Position numbers and translations under genes: made by a program | The notes under the pieces: model-generated | Databases searched by the model: none | Told to the model about the DNA's origin: nothing | Seen by the model: only the letters and a program-made list of their open reading frames with translations | From: Utricularia gibba | Taxonomy: Eukaryota; Streptophyta; Magnoliopsida; Lamiales; Lentibulariaceae | Direction: 5' to 3' | Assembly: GCA_002189035.1 (NCBI GenBank) | Contig: NEEC01000018.1 | Span: 682,001-746,000 of the forward strand | DNA: 64,000 bases | In this document: positions 47,390 to 59,659 of the stretch, in pieces | Layout of the letters: each line of letters opens with the position of its first letter | Position numbering within the stretch: position 1 is the first letter of the stretch

Positions 47390-49148
47390 TTAGCTAGGGA
47401 TCCTCATGGGTTGGTTGAGACGTTCGCGCAAGCTTCGTGCTCTCCTGTATTCGATTTCTGCATCGGAGTTTGATGAGCCAAAAGGGTACTTCCGGGCAGA
47501 TCTTGAAGCTTGCATCCTGGAAAAGATGCCCTCATCATCACTCAGAATACGGCCGTCATGAACTATTATTCTTGGAGCATGTCCATGCTGCTTCTCCCCG
47601 CCATTATCTGAGGCATATAAAGCTTCAGTTTTCAACTGGATAGAAACCAAAATACCAAACAGCCATAGCACTAAAACTGTTTCCTTCTTTACCTTCAGGG
47701 GCAATAGTGTGACCAAGTCTGGCTTCGATGAGGTGTGAATCGAAAAGATCATGCCTTCTCTCCTTCACAACTGCTGATATAGAGGTTGGAGCTGAGTTGA
47801 GGTCTGGTTCAGCAGGATTCACAGAGTTCAACAGTGCCATGCTGAAGGAATCATCAGATTTTTCAGACATCTCGACATAATTAGTAGTTATGAGTTCATC
47901 TGCACTGAACCCAAAGGAAGCCCTGTATGCTTCAAGTTCCTCAGCATCTGGTTTGCAACTTTTATTCTGCTTGCTCTGGTAAGCATTACCGCCATTTGGA
48001 TAGGCATCCGATTCCTTGGAGATGCTTAGCCTTCCACCAGAATTAGAGAACGACGACAGGTCGTAGAACTGTGCAAATGTCTCTGGGCAGAAGAAGTTGG
48101 AATCTTGACGTGACTTGGAAGCACTATTAGTCTTGACCCCAAGAAACCTGCCCGAGTTGGATTTCATGTATCCTGAACCTTGAGAAATATCCCACTGAGA
48201 TGGAAACTCCCTTTCCCCACAGGATGACGGTGATAGACAATGACCTGGTGTTTTTGAAACAGGTGATCTAAGAGTGCTAGCCGGGCTTTCTGGATAGGGT
48301 GAGTAAGTGGCCGGAAAATCACTCCCAGAAGCATAACCACTTTTATCAGTGCCTTTGATTTTGGCAGATGATGAGAGGAAGCGTGCATATGGAACGTCAG
48401 GTGAAGATGGGGTTGTCAGGTGGGCCAGCTCCGGCGGAGGGGTCAGAGGAGCTGTGGATGGCTCAGTTGTGAATGTTGAGAACACAGGTGGAGATACAAG
48501 CTGAGTCTCATGGGCATATGGACCAGTGACAAACATGGTAGAGGAAGGTCCTCCAGGAGAACTGGCAGAAAGAAAGCAGCTGGGGGACTGAACAGTTGAT
48601 GGAATAGCAGAATTTGAAAATGATGCTGGAGATGATGGAGGGGCAAAAATAGACAAAGCAATTCCAGTAGGCTGATTTGGTAATCCACCAATACGAGGAC
48701 CATTTGGTTGATTAGACAGAGCATTGGCTTCAGGAACGCGAGATGCTGGAACAATTCGCTTGCCACCCTTTTGTTTATGGAAGAAGGATAGACCACCCCA
48801 ACAGCCTCCCCACCTCTTGCGCTGCCAATGTATCAGAATCACATAAGGATACTGAGCAAGAAAATACAATGTAACAGAAAGATTGACAAAGAACCCAAAA
48901 GGGAGAGTGAAACCCTTGGAGCATGAACTGAAAAACACCAAAAAACTTGAAAACACACGCAGATATTCATGATATGCCTATTCTGTGGAGCTTAATGCAG
49001 TATCATTATGCTGCCTTGGTGAGTAAAGACATGTAAAAAGGGAAAATGTATGCATCACCAGATAAGAGCGTAAGAGTTATCAAAATCTGCATACCCGAGG
49101 TGCTGGTGGATCTGGTGGCTGCAGAAATCGATTCCGCTCCAATGCCAT
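47390..49148 (-). CDS. plant Ser/Pro-rich protein of unknown function
   Basis: Three exons, 49095-49148, 47693-48821 and 47390-47607, close in phase to give 466 residues. The core matches a plant family annotated as hydroxyproline-rich glycoprotein family protein (Arabidopsis At5g52430/At4g25620 type). Diagnostic pieces are KRWGGCWGGLSFF near the start, IALSIFAPPSSPASFSNS, FVTGPYAHETQLVSPPVFS, TPPPELAHLTTPSSPDVPYA and a late EELEAYRASFGFSADEL block. I see no signal peptide and no extensin-type SPPPP repeats, so the family name is misleading; a cell-wall role should not be assumed. The first exon (MALERNRFLQPPDPPAPR) is chosen because it has an in-frame ATG, a GT donor and the right phase. Another upstream start is possible. 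Confidence 0.75.
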
Positions 49149-50999
49149 ACAAAGTTGACTTTCTGATGCCCCAATATGCTCTTTGCACTTTCAAGTTGTT
49201 TCAGAGAGCCAGAATCACAGTTGAATCAGAGAGACTACTCCAACTCTCAACCTATGTGCCTTTAGAACTGAAAATATTAAAGAGAAACATTTATAGGAAT
49301 AAATCAAGCAATAAGAACCAACGCAAGGACTCAAACGTGAAACAGCAACCGAACAAGTCCTCTGTACCCACTAAAGATATCAAGTAAAAGGGGTTTCTTT
49401 CGTGCTTCTTCTCTAGAATCATGAATTTTTCAATCATAATCTGCTTTATGGACATGGAAAAGTAAAAGTTGGAGCGCTAGTTCCAATCACTCAACATACC
49501 CATTCCTAGATCAACACGATCTTGAGTACACTTTTGCATTTCATTTCGACGCTTGAAATAGATAATACGATCTTACCAAGCTACTAAAACATCATAGCAT
49601 TCCATTTCTTGTAACACTGTAAAACAAAAACGGGGCCCTAGAGAAAGTGGGGGGAAAAAACACACTGTAAGCACATGATTTTTGCAACAAAAATAAAATC
49701 TATACAAGCTTCAAACACACTTGTCCCCAAGTCAACCAACGTTGGCAAGAAAAAAGCTTGAGTGTAAACAAGTAAAAACTCGGCAGCCCAGGAAACGCAC
49801 AAGAAAAACAAACAAGAAAATCAAGGTGACTAAAGCAGGCAGACAGATAAGGAAAATGCACAAGTACCCACACTTAAAGTGATCCCACGCTTCATGAAAC
49901 CAGCAATGAGATCTGCAGAAGCGGAGTGATATCATCCATCCAGCAAAGTTTTTGGGAGCAAGAGAAAGGCAGTTGTTATAGCGTGTAAAAGGGAAAAATA
50001 AAGGCGAAGGCCCAGATCCAATCCTCCGAGCCGACCGCTCCCCTGGGTCTTTGTGAATGATCGAAATGGCCGTGAAATTAGGCCCCTTATCGCTGCTTTT
50101 CGTAAACTGAGAGTGGCCTAAACCCAGCCTCGGCTGTCTCTTAATCACTTGTTCACCCTCCCCATAAGAAATCACTAACCACCACTCTTGGATCCCGAGA
50201 ATGACGCTGCTGCTTCAACTTCTTCACAATCTGACAGGTTATATGAAAAGATGGCGACTGAAATACCATTAATATCCCACCACCGTCTTTGTACGGCTCC
50301 ACAAAAACGTATTGTATGTGATAACAAGAATGGCATCTTCCATTATTCCCCGGCACCCCTCCACGCCCCCTTCTTTGTCATCCTGACTGCTAAATACAGA
50401 CAACACACATCTGTTAACAAATCTGATTTCCGACTTTGCTGACTCATTCTTAGAAGTAACCACAAGTAAATAGGTTAATTGGTTATTGAGAATCTTACAA
50501 CCCATAGTACATGAAATATCTTGTAAATTTGTCCGAACCAGTAGAATTGTAAGTTCTTGAATCAAATTCCGATAAAATTCTTGTTCTTAAACTTCATAGT
50601 TTTCGACCCAAAGAAGATAGAACTGCATTGGCTGGGGAAATACTCATCTATCGGTGTAGGAGATTTCATTATAATTTACTTGAAAATGATGACAATCACA
50701 ATCCTTGGTAGGTATGGAGATAGCATCATCAGGTACTCTTACAACTACAGGTATTTATTACTCAGCTTCAAAGGCACTGCTACAGATCCCAGCCCACCAT
50801 ACAACTTGGTTAAAATACAGGGACAAAAAACAATAAGCGTGAAAAAACAGACGACCAAATCTTAATGGTATGTCCAACCAAATTCATGACATATTATTAA
50901 TGAAAAGGCAGGCTTTCTAGGTTTTAGGGATAGAGGCGTCTCCTCTAATCCCATGCAACAATTGTTATGGGGCATATCCATACGTAGAGAAGGTGGAAG
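49149..50999. other. intergenic; possible 5' leader exons of the Ser/Pro-rich gene
   Basis: On the minus strand, 49880-50130 is GC-richer and ends in a possible donor near 49870. It may be a non-coding first exon of the gene to the left. No conserved protein frame was recognised here. Confidence 0.3.
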
Positions 51000-52841
51000 C
51001 TAAAGGAAGTTCCGGATGTCCAGTGACTTTACATCAGGCATTTCTTCATTCTTGAAATCTTCCCTGCACAGAATATGGAAGTAAAAAAAAAAAGGTCTGC
51101 ATCGAGTAAGCTGTTATAAAAAATGGAAGTCAGCGCGTGCAGTGTGCTAGGATGAGCACAGCGTTGGTGTGGGGGCTAAAGGCCTACCTCTTCTTTTGGG
51201 TTTCCATTGCCTGAACAGCGTCCTCCTTCAGTTCCTCGAGTTGAGCTTGTGCGATTTTGAGTTCCAGTTGTTCCTCATATTTAGGAAGATCCGCAGGGCG
51301 AATGCCAAGCCTGGATGAGGTTTAGCAGGCAGTTAAACAGGAAAAAATAAATCAATAAATTTAGATATCCATGACCATAACATCATAATGAACCAAATTT
51401 AGTGGATTTTCGCAGACATTCATGAAGTAAAAAGAGATGTTCTCCTATGAAAGCAAATCACAATTTCCTTAAACATACTTTTGGTTGATCTTATCAAATT
51501 CTCCCTTGAGGAGGGTCATTCCCTTCTTATCATTTCTCAGAAGTGGCTTTTTCAACTCTTTCTCGATTTTATCCAGCGCCTCAATAATCATATTTTCTGC
51601 ACCCAATTCATCAATAATGCCCCTCCCATCACATTATGGATATCACATTATGTATATCAATCATCATATACAGATCAAATCCTATTCTAAAATCAATTTA
51701 CAAGATTGAGATACAGCATACTTGACTCTTATGTCTTTTAAAGCTAGCAGATAGGATCGGGCATCAGGAATATCACGCGTTTGGGTTTCAATGGTTTTTT
51801 TGATCCTCTGTGACTCGGAGAGAAAGCCAGCCCTGGAAATACGTGGACCCAAGTTGAACATCATCATATTTAGTTACTAAGAAGTCGAGTGGCAACAAAC
51901 ACTAGGTAATGAACATGAAATTACTTAATAAATGATAGGATGACATGAAAACATAATAAGTAATTGCAACCAAAAGTTTTATAGACTTATGTTTATTCCA
52001 TAAAAAGATAAAGTAAAACTTCAGAAAAAAAAAAAAAAAAAGAAGCATAAGAAGAAGAGTAGAACACGTTACTTTTCTCTTACAGTCTTCATGACCTTGG
52101 CATACTGAGCCACGGCACTAGGATCCTCAGGATCTATAGTGATCTTCTCTTTGCGTAAGACCCCCATGGCTGCCTCAAATTTATTCTTCACTTCGACAAA
52201 AATACCCTTCAAAATTTCTTTAGAAGTACACACTAATGGTAAGAAGCTAGAACCCCAGGCTTAAAATCAATTCCTAGAGCTCAAATTAGGATATTCAAAC
52301 TAACATCACAATATGCATTCTTCTTGCCATCACCGCGTATCAACAACCAAACATGAGAACCAGAAAATCAGAAAACACCTGGTATTCAAATCCATCAAAA
52401 CTCTTCCACCAACAGCATTCATTTACCGACCAGACCATATAAATCAAATCAACAAACTAACAACTTTTGACAGAAATCAAGGCTTACCATCGCTCTTCAA
52501 CGCAGAGGATGCACTGGCGGCTCCTTTCGAGAAGGAACGAGTAGATGCATAACATGTCGACCCCAGAGTACGTTGTCCAGAACATAACTGAAACGAGATT
52601 TCGAAGAATAAATACTCAACGATAAAAAAAAAAAAAAAGAAAAAAAAACTCAACTCCATCCATTTGAATACTAAGATAACCCATAAAATGACTACCAATG
52701 CCCGAAAAACGTCCGTAGTCACTCGACTGCTGCAGTTAGCAAACCGAATGCAGCAACAAAAAAAGAGAGAGAGAGAGAGACGGCGACTGAAGAATCAACC
52801 TGTCCCTTAGATCGGGAGAGCAAACGAGCGGCGAAAGCCAT
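51000..52841 (-). CDS. mitochondrial ATP synthase 24 kDa subunit (FAd/MGP1)
   Basis: Seven exons: 52800-52841, 52488-52587, 52073-52190, 51722-51832, 51479-51622, 51188-51310 and 51000-51063. They encode 233 residues with all phases closing. The N-terminus MAFAARLLSRSKGQ, rich in Arg, Ala and Ser, fits a mitochondrial presequence. Diagnostic blocks are VKNKFEAAMGVLRKEKITID, SESQRIKKTIETQTRDIPDA, DELGAENMIIEALDKIEKEL, KKPLLRNDKKGM, LGIRPADLPKYEEQLELKIA and the C-terminal EEMPDVKSLDIRNFL. This is the plant-specific 24 kDa (FAd) subunit of the F1Fo ATP synthase, product of Arabidopsis At2g21870, whose loss affects male gametophytes. Intron 1 carries an (AG)n microsatellite. Confidence 0.95.
52764..52780. 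repeat. (AG)n microsatellite
   Basis: About eight AG units within intron 1 of the ATP synthase 24 kDa gene. On the coding strand this is a CT-rich tract close to the first exon. Confidence 0.8.
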
Positions 52842-53879
52842 TTTCCGAATACGAGAAACGATGCACTTTGATTTCTTCGGATTTCTCCGTCTCCAATTGC
52901 CTCTCTTTCTACGTGTAATTTGTTCTTCTGTTCTAATTTCTGTCCCTTGATAAAAATTAAAATAAAAAAGGCGCACAAACGACGTCGTTGCGGGTCGGGG
53001 AGCTACGGTTCAAATAATTCATGTCATATAAAAAGGAAATACATATGTTTTCCTGTGTATTAATTACAACCTCCGGTGCAACTATGCATTTTTTATGAGG
53101 ATTTACCAAACGTGCCTGCCAATACATGATTATTATCTCCTTCAAGCTAGATAATGATTATGTGGTGAATACCAAGCTGGAAAAAAAATACATGGTATAT
53201 ATGGTGAAATTGCTGTTATTTTGAACACATGCATACAATCCTACACAAATTGTTATGTAGACTAACTTATGTAAAGAGCAAGGAAATTGGATTACTTCGC
53301 GTTAAGTTAACACCAATAATAAGATATGCTCTATGTAAGTAAGAGTCTTATTTAATAAGCGATATATTTATTCACTAAACAAAATATATATATTTTTTCA
53401 GATGTAGAGTGAAAGATTTTAACGATATTTAGGTGAATCTTCTATAAATATCTTTCATATTATTGTGAGTTCAATGATTATAACTTGTGACAAATTCATG
53501 TTTAGTTTTTTTGTTTTTTGTTTTTTTTTTAGAATTAATTGTTTACTTATTAATTTTTCTGTAAAATTTATATATAAATAATTGAAATTATGTTTTAATA
53601 TTTCTTTTTATTTAAAATATTCATTAATTTTATATTTTGTATTTTTTTTATTTGCTTAATATATAATTTTATTTATTTATGAATTATTAAACATGTTGTT
53701 ATTTATTTATGCTTATTTTTTATTTGTAATATGTTTATATAATTTAGTTATGTTTTTAATTTAATTAATAATTGTAATTCTTATAATAATTTCAAATTGT
53801 AATATTTTATTTCTCTAAAACTTTGTTATGATTTTAGCACATAAACTTATAAAATCTTGTAAAGTATATTGGAATAATG

Positions 53880-54260
53880 TGTATTGAAGAAGTCAACCTC
53901 TATCCCACATTATTAGTTTATATGAAAAGTCAACCTAATATCTATGATGGACGTGAAAGTGAGTTGGGACTCGTGTGCACTCAGTGTCTTAATTTGTTAG
54001 ATTAGGTTGAGCCCTCGGAGAGCCCCGAAACCCAGAAATGGCTACACACAGTGGGGGAGGGGTGCAAACCCACCCCAAAAGCCTCTCGCATGTGTGCATC
54101 TTGAGCCCACGTTTTGCTACGTTTTTGTCTCGGGCCCATTAGAGTTTATGATTCACGTATATATTCAACTGATTTCTGAGATTGAGGAGAGTAGTTATTG
54201 AATAGTCTCTTGAATCCTGAGAGATCATGAAATCTTTTAATACAGTGTTTACATGCCTTA
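53880..54260. mobile_element. candidate solo LTR or small element
   Basis: A GC-richer block inside a very AT-rich tract. It begins with attgaagaagtcaacc...tatcccacatta, wording often seen at the start of plant LTRs, and ends near ctcttgaatcctgagag. No paired copy or target duplication is visible, so the class is a guess. Confidence 0.25.
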
Positions 54261-56186
54261 GATTTTTCTTCTTCTTTTATGTTCGATTTATGTGAAAATT
54301 TAATATAACTTGATTTATTTAATTTGATTTTTTTGTAAATTTTTCATATACTTTTTTTGAATTTTAATTATGTAATTTTTAAAGAAAAGTTTTAAAAAAT
54401 TCAAATATTCTAATATATTTAATTTTAATGTGATTTGAGAATATTTTATTATTAGATTTGTTTTAAATGATTTGTTAATAGATATTCAATAATTCATTTA
54501 TTTTAGTTTTGTAAATCAATAGATATTTTAAATGTTCCATTGGATTGTAATTTATTCAAAATGCAATATTGACATATTTTAAATCAATTTTTTTTACTGA
54601 CTTGTTAAAATTAATCACAAAATGTATGAAACATTATCAATCATGAAATCTACCAATAATGAATATCTCTTTAGAACTCAAAATGCCTAGCATAACTACA
54701 TGTATATCAAAGATAATTGTATTGACTTGTCGTTAAATAATGAAAGAATCCAATTGTTCAATAAATCAAGAAAAAAATTTAGGATGTTCATCATCCACAA
54801 AAACAAATGTAACCAATATAATATGACCACCACCATCATGAAAAATAGTAATTAATAATTTATAATTATACCGATATATAAATTAAATTTAGACAATAAA
54901 AAAAACATTACATTATTTTAAAATAAAAATATTATCATGCATAAAAATATATTGTATTAATTGAAAAGATCACAACATTGATATACTTCTATACAAGACT
55001 TAAAAACCCAAAAAATATATCTAAATATTTTATGATTTTGATCTAATTGCATATCATAAACTGACTATTCTACAATTGTTCCTAAATTTATTACTTAAAG
55101 TACAAACATATGGTGCGGCAATTTATTCATTGATGATTCCCAAAATCTATGAACAAGTTTAAATGCATGTTGAACACCAAACCAAGCTTGTTCATAATCA
55201 ATGATATAATTATACTTAATTTGTATCTCAACAATTGATTTACAAATCGTTAACTCTAAAATAAATAAATAAAATTTAAAAAATAATACTAATTGAACAA
55301 AAAATAAATAATCAATAGTTATATTACATTGCATATTCCAAATGCAATTAATCAAATCTCGTCCAATGAAATTTATAAAAATGTTTTTATGCTTGCTTCC
55401 CTCAATTTCATTTTTACAAGTATGAGAATAAAAAATTTTAAATTATTAGATCTCAACTCTCTTCAATTCATAGAGACATATACAAAACTCTCAATTATAG
55501 GATCACAAGTATCAAATTTCATGCATGATTGTTGGATCTTGTTGGAGTAAAGGGATGAACTCTCACCTACATGGTGAGAGTATTGATTACAAGGATAATT
55601 TCTCGCTTAGTTGGTAATAGTCTTGTTTCGTTTACTTTCTCTACACATAAACGCAAAAAAAAAAAAAATCCAATTTCCACATCCACGGCATAAAATAACT
55701 TACATAATCGATTTTGTCTATAAAATCATACTACTTTGTAGGATTATAAAAATAGACAAATGGACAATAAAACAAAGAAAATAGTCAAATATGATGATAG
55801 TGACAAGTAAATGACAAGAGATGAGAGTTGAAATTAAAGAAAACAATAAAAAATAGGTTGCTTGATAGAATGAGTGAAATAAAGTAATAGATAATAGACA
55901 AATAAAGTTCAATAATTGATGATATTGATAATTGATAATTGTTCAACTTCACACTTCTTCTCTTTTCACACCCTTGAAGTTAATATTTAAGGTTTTTTTG
56001 CTACTCAATTGAAATTAAATTTCAAGTTTTTCCTTAATAGACTTCTTTTGCATTCTTTTTTTTTTTGCCTTGTCAAAACCTAAAATATAGAGAAGTACAT
56101 GACTGTTTTTGTTTTTTTTAAAATATTAAAGAAGAGAAAAAAAACAAAATAAGTAGAACAAGATATTCATAAAGAGAAAAAAATCT

Positions 56187-56199
56187 GGTTCTGATACCA
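56187..56199 (-). other. retroelement primer-binding site relic
   Basis: The minus strand reads TGGTATCAGAACC, matching the tRNA-Met-complementary site of plant LTR elements, and is preceded by TTACATCATT, a plausible LTR end. Only this junction is recognisable. No coding domain was found to its left, so the element is either a small non-autonomous one or heavily eroded. Confidence 0.45.
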
Positions 56200-57691
56200 A
56201 ATGATGTAACCCTATAATCTAAAAAGATTAGCAACCCATGAATATGAGGTGATTTTTATGTTTAGAAAAAAATCCACCCAAATCTATTTTCAAGAAAATG
56301 AATTTCTTGTAATTAGACTATGAAAGAAATAGAAATTAGGAGTCATACTTTAGAAAGATGAGAGATTGTATATGATAATCCTTAGATACTACAAGCTCTA
56401 AAGTATGATAAGTCAATAGTGCTCAAGCATTCAAAGAAGAGAAAATTCGTCATAAAATTTATGAAATGAACTAAAGATCCTTGAAGAATACATGTTTAAA
56501 GTATTTATACTCTAGAATGAGTTTCTAACATTACTAGGACCAAATTAAATAAAAAGAAAACTTTAACAAATCCAATAACAATTGAGTTCTAAGATAGATC
56601 CAACTTAAAATAATTGAACTCCTATGATGAAAAGTCTTCAAGTTTAAATTTAATTTCAACAGTGTTGAGTAAAGCATTGAGTGTAGCTTCAATCATCTTA
56701 TTCTTGCTCATTGTCATTGATCTTGGTGGAATAATACTATCCAAAGTGTTCATTTGTGCAACATTTTTATCATTTTTCAAATACTATTCATCATCTTGCT
56801 AAAGTTCATTATTATGATTTAAAATCGGTTAAGGGGTAGGGACCAATTTATGACGCCAAAATCGAGTATGTTGTTTGATCAGTTGATTAGTATAAAAAAA
56901 AAACACAAAATGTCAAGATTTTTACATGGAAAGTCTCATGAGGAAAATCACGAAGACGAGGAAGCTCACGAGAGTAAATGAGTTTCACTAAAAGAAAAGG
57001 AAATGATTATAAAGAATGTAATGGATGTAAAAAATGTAGAATTTCTATTCTTCAAATCTATATTCATATTTACAAAGAAGTCTTAAACAATAAATTTTGG
57101 ATGGATCAACTACTTTCTATATTTGGCATGATATGTTTGATCTTGTCTATGGTCTTATTGACAAAAAACCTTCACTTGCTCTAAATTCCTATAGGTTCAC
57201 TACTTTTTAGATTGTCTTAAAAAGGTTGAGTTGCTTCACATGAAAAAAAAGAGTTTGAGGACTTTATCATTTTAAAAGAAAATTTGAACACTCAACAAAA
57301 TAAAAGCACTACATAGAAGAACAACAAAAAATTCTAGAAAACTAAAAAAAATATAACAACAACACTACTTTATAATTTAAAGCAATCAAAAGGAGATAAT
57401 GGTCCAATAATATGATAGAAATCGAATCGGCAAGCAAAGCATTGTAGCACTCAACATCATTGTAGCCCAACTAGTCTCATATGATGGCAAGAATGAAATC
57501 GAGCATTTGAAAAATGAGACTTCGAAAACACCATAAGAAGAAATAGCGTAAAATAAAAAAAATGAAAGATGATATATTATTTATTTATTTATATACTTTA
57601 TATATTTTTTAAAAAAAAAACTTAAATAGATGGATACAAGTCGAACCCATACCCATCCATCTCTACTCATATCATACTCATGTAGTGACAA

Positions 57692-57723
57692 GTATGAGTC
57701 ATGAGTCATGGGTTGACTCATAC
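57692..57723. repeat. inverted repeat GTATGAGTCA/TGACTCATAC
   Basis: Two exact 10-bp arms (57692-57701 and 57714-57723) with a 12-base loop, inside a stretch rich in repeated ACTCAT/ATGAGT words (57660-57735). TGACTCA is also an AP-1/GCN4-type word. No function can be assigned. Confidence 0.55.
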
Positions 57724-58399
57724 TCATGACGGGTTATGGATAGGAGTCCAATATCACTTTTTTATAATCTTTAGGTGAACTTTTGTTTTTGAATTTTTCA
57801 ATAACCAAAATTCTATGTTTTTCCTTTCTAATGAAAACATGAAATCCATCTAAAAAAATCTAATTAAAAATTTGACTGTTTGTGAAGAGAGTTTTTTGTG
57901 ATTTTTTTATCACAATATGTGAATTTAATAATTATTTGTGTTACTTAGGTTGCATTTATATTAATTTTATCCATCTGTTTAAATAAATTAAATAGAAACT
58001 TACAAATATGGATAAAACCAGGCAGAGAAGGGGAAGAGGAAGAGGGAGAAGGGGTCAGATTCGTTTTTGTTAACTTAAGAAAACATTTTCGATTTTATCC
58101 TCGAATATATGTGGTGCAGACACCGCACCGTGTTCGTTTTTTTTTGTTTTTTTCACATTGTAGGATGCATATTTTGGTGATCTTCCTCTTTATCTTGAGT
58201 ACTGAAACGGACAATGCACACATTTATGAGGGAAATCTGTGTTAAGAAGACAGATGTAGGCAAGGCTTTTGATAGCACAACTCATTCACCAGCAGAACTA
58301 GAAAACACTCATGTCACGGCAGTCAGATTGTCGGTAAGGCAGGGCCCTCGCTCAAGCGCACAGGATAGCATAAAAAAGCACAGTCCAGGGAGAGGTTGA

Positions 58400-59659
58400 T
58401 CAGCATGCACATCCACCTGCTTGCTCTGTTCCTGAGACAGCCTCTGGAATGCTCTGGAAGTATCTGCATAGGATTTATAAGAAACACACAAACTTATGCA
58501 GTGCAAAATGATTCATCCAGGATCTAGAATGTGAACGCTTTTCTGCTGAAATGGCCATTTCACTTCAAATGCAAGCGTTACTCACATATCCTGGTCGTGG
58601 TCATTGGCTAAAGCAGCCTTTGCTATGCACAAAAAAGCGGGATCTACGTTGTAGTCTTCTTTAGCCGATGTTTCAAAGTAAGGAATATTCCCCTTCGAGA
58701 CGCACCATTCCTGTGCCTTCTTGTCAGAGATCTGAATGGATCTTGTTTCAGTCAGAGGTCAATATTAAAGGTTGTCAACTTGTTCACATCCACTAATCAA
58801 CTTACCACCCTACTGTTTCCACCATCTACATCAATCTTGTTACCTAGTAACATGAAGGGAAATTTCTCTGGGTCCTCTGGGTTAGCCTGCACAGAAACTG
58901 CACTACATTACTCTGAATACGAAAGACCATCTGAAATATGAAAGTCGCCTAGATTATCGAAGTCATCAAATGACAACTCTTTAGCCTATGACAATAAAAC
59001 ACAACCCCACATGTAACATAAAACATCAGATAAGAGAATGCTTAACAGAAATCCGGTTTTCAGACCACAAAGCCTTACCTGCTTGAGAAACTCTTCATGC
59101 CAGTTATCAAGTGTATCAAATGACCTCTTCACATTCACATCGTAGACCAGTATACAGCAATCAGCCCCTCTATAGAATGCAACTCCAAGGCTCTGAAACC
59201 GCTCCTGGCCAGCAGTATCCCAAATCTAGCAAGCACAAATGCAAATTCAATAGATCAAGTAACCGCTCTAGGCTGATATGGAAAATACAGAAAACAAACC
59301 AAAGAAAACACATACTTGAAGAGTAACGAGACGATCATCAATTTGGAGTTCCTTGGTCACAAAATCAGCACCAATTGTAGCCTTGTACTGCTGGCTGAAT
59401 CTCTTATGCACATATCTAGATCAGGAGCATCACGAATACCACAAATGCAAGAAAATCATCAATCTCATTCAAACCACACCCGATAACATACATAAAAAAA
59501 AGGATACCGATTCATCAGCGACGTCTTCCCCACCCTGTGAAACGTACGAATGTCAAAACAAGAAAACCCAACAATAGACACATACAAATAAAGGAAAAAT
59601 CAGAACCCGCTGTCGCCGAGGACGATGACCTTCAGCAAGGCTCGCCTGCGCACTGACAT
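58400..59659 (-). CDS. RAB7/RABG-type small GTPase
   Basis: Seven exons: 59607-59659, 59508-59534, 59316-59415, 59079-59225, 58806-58886, 58586-58731 and 58400-58463. They encode 205 residues with all phases closing. All G motifs are present: GDSGVGKTS (15-23), the effector region around [33 protein letters not shown] and FETSAKE. The C-terminus ends GGCAC, the CxC double-geranylgeranylation signal of RAB7. RAB7/RABG proteins control traffic to and fusion with the vacuole. The body and the divergent tail ([12 protein letters not shown]) differ from the RABG3 consensus, and the gene neighbours the ATP synthase 24 kDa gene as RABG2 (At2g21880) does in Arabidopsis. A RABG2 assignment is therefore likely but rests partly on that context. 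Confidence 0.95.

Larger units (their letters stand above)
52842..58399. other. 5.6-kb AT-rich intergenic region
   Basis: No gene recognised. It contains a GC-shifted block (53880-54260), a likely minus-strand retroelement primer-binding site (56187-56199) and a hairpin-forming stretch (57692-57723), listed separately. The rest is AT-rich with scattered short frames lacking family resemblance. Confidence 0.4.

Noticed and set aside
53880-54260. Possible Cassandra-type TRIM carrying 5S rRNA
   Set aside because: The block lacks the conserved 5S promoter words, so it was left as an unclassified LTR-like candidate.
55095-55912. Several 60-86-codon open frames in AT-rich DNA
   Set aside because: Composition is that expected of random AT-rich sequence (Ile, Phe, Leu, Tyr runs), with no motif and no splice structure.
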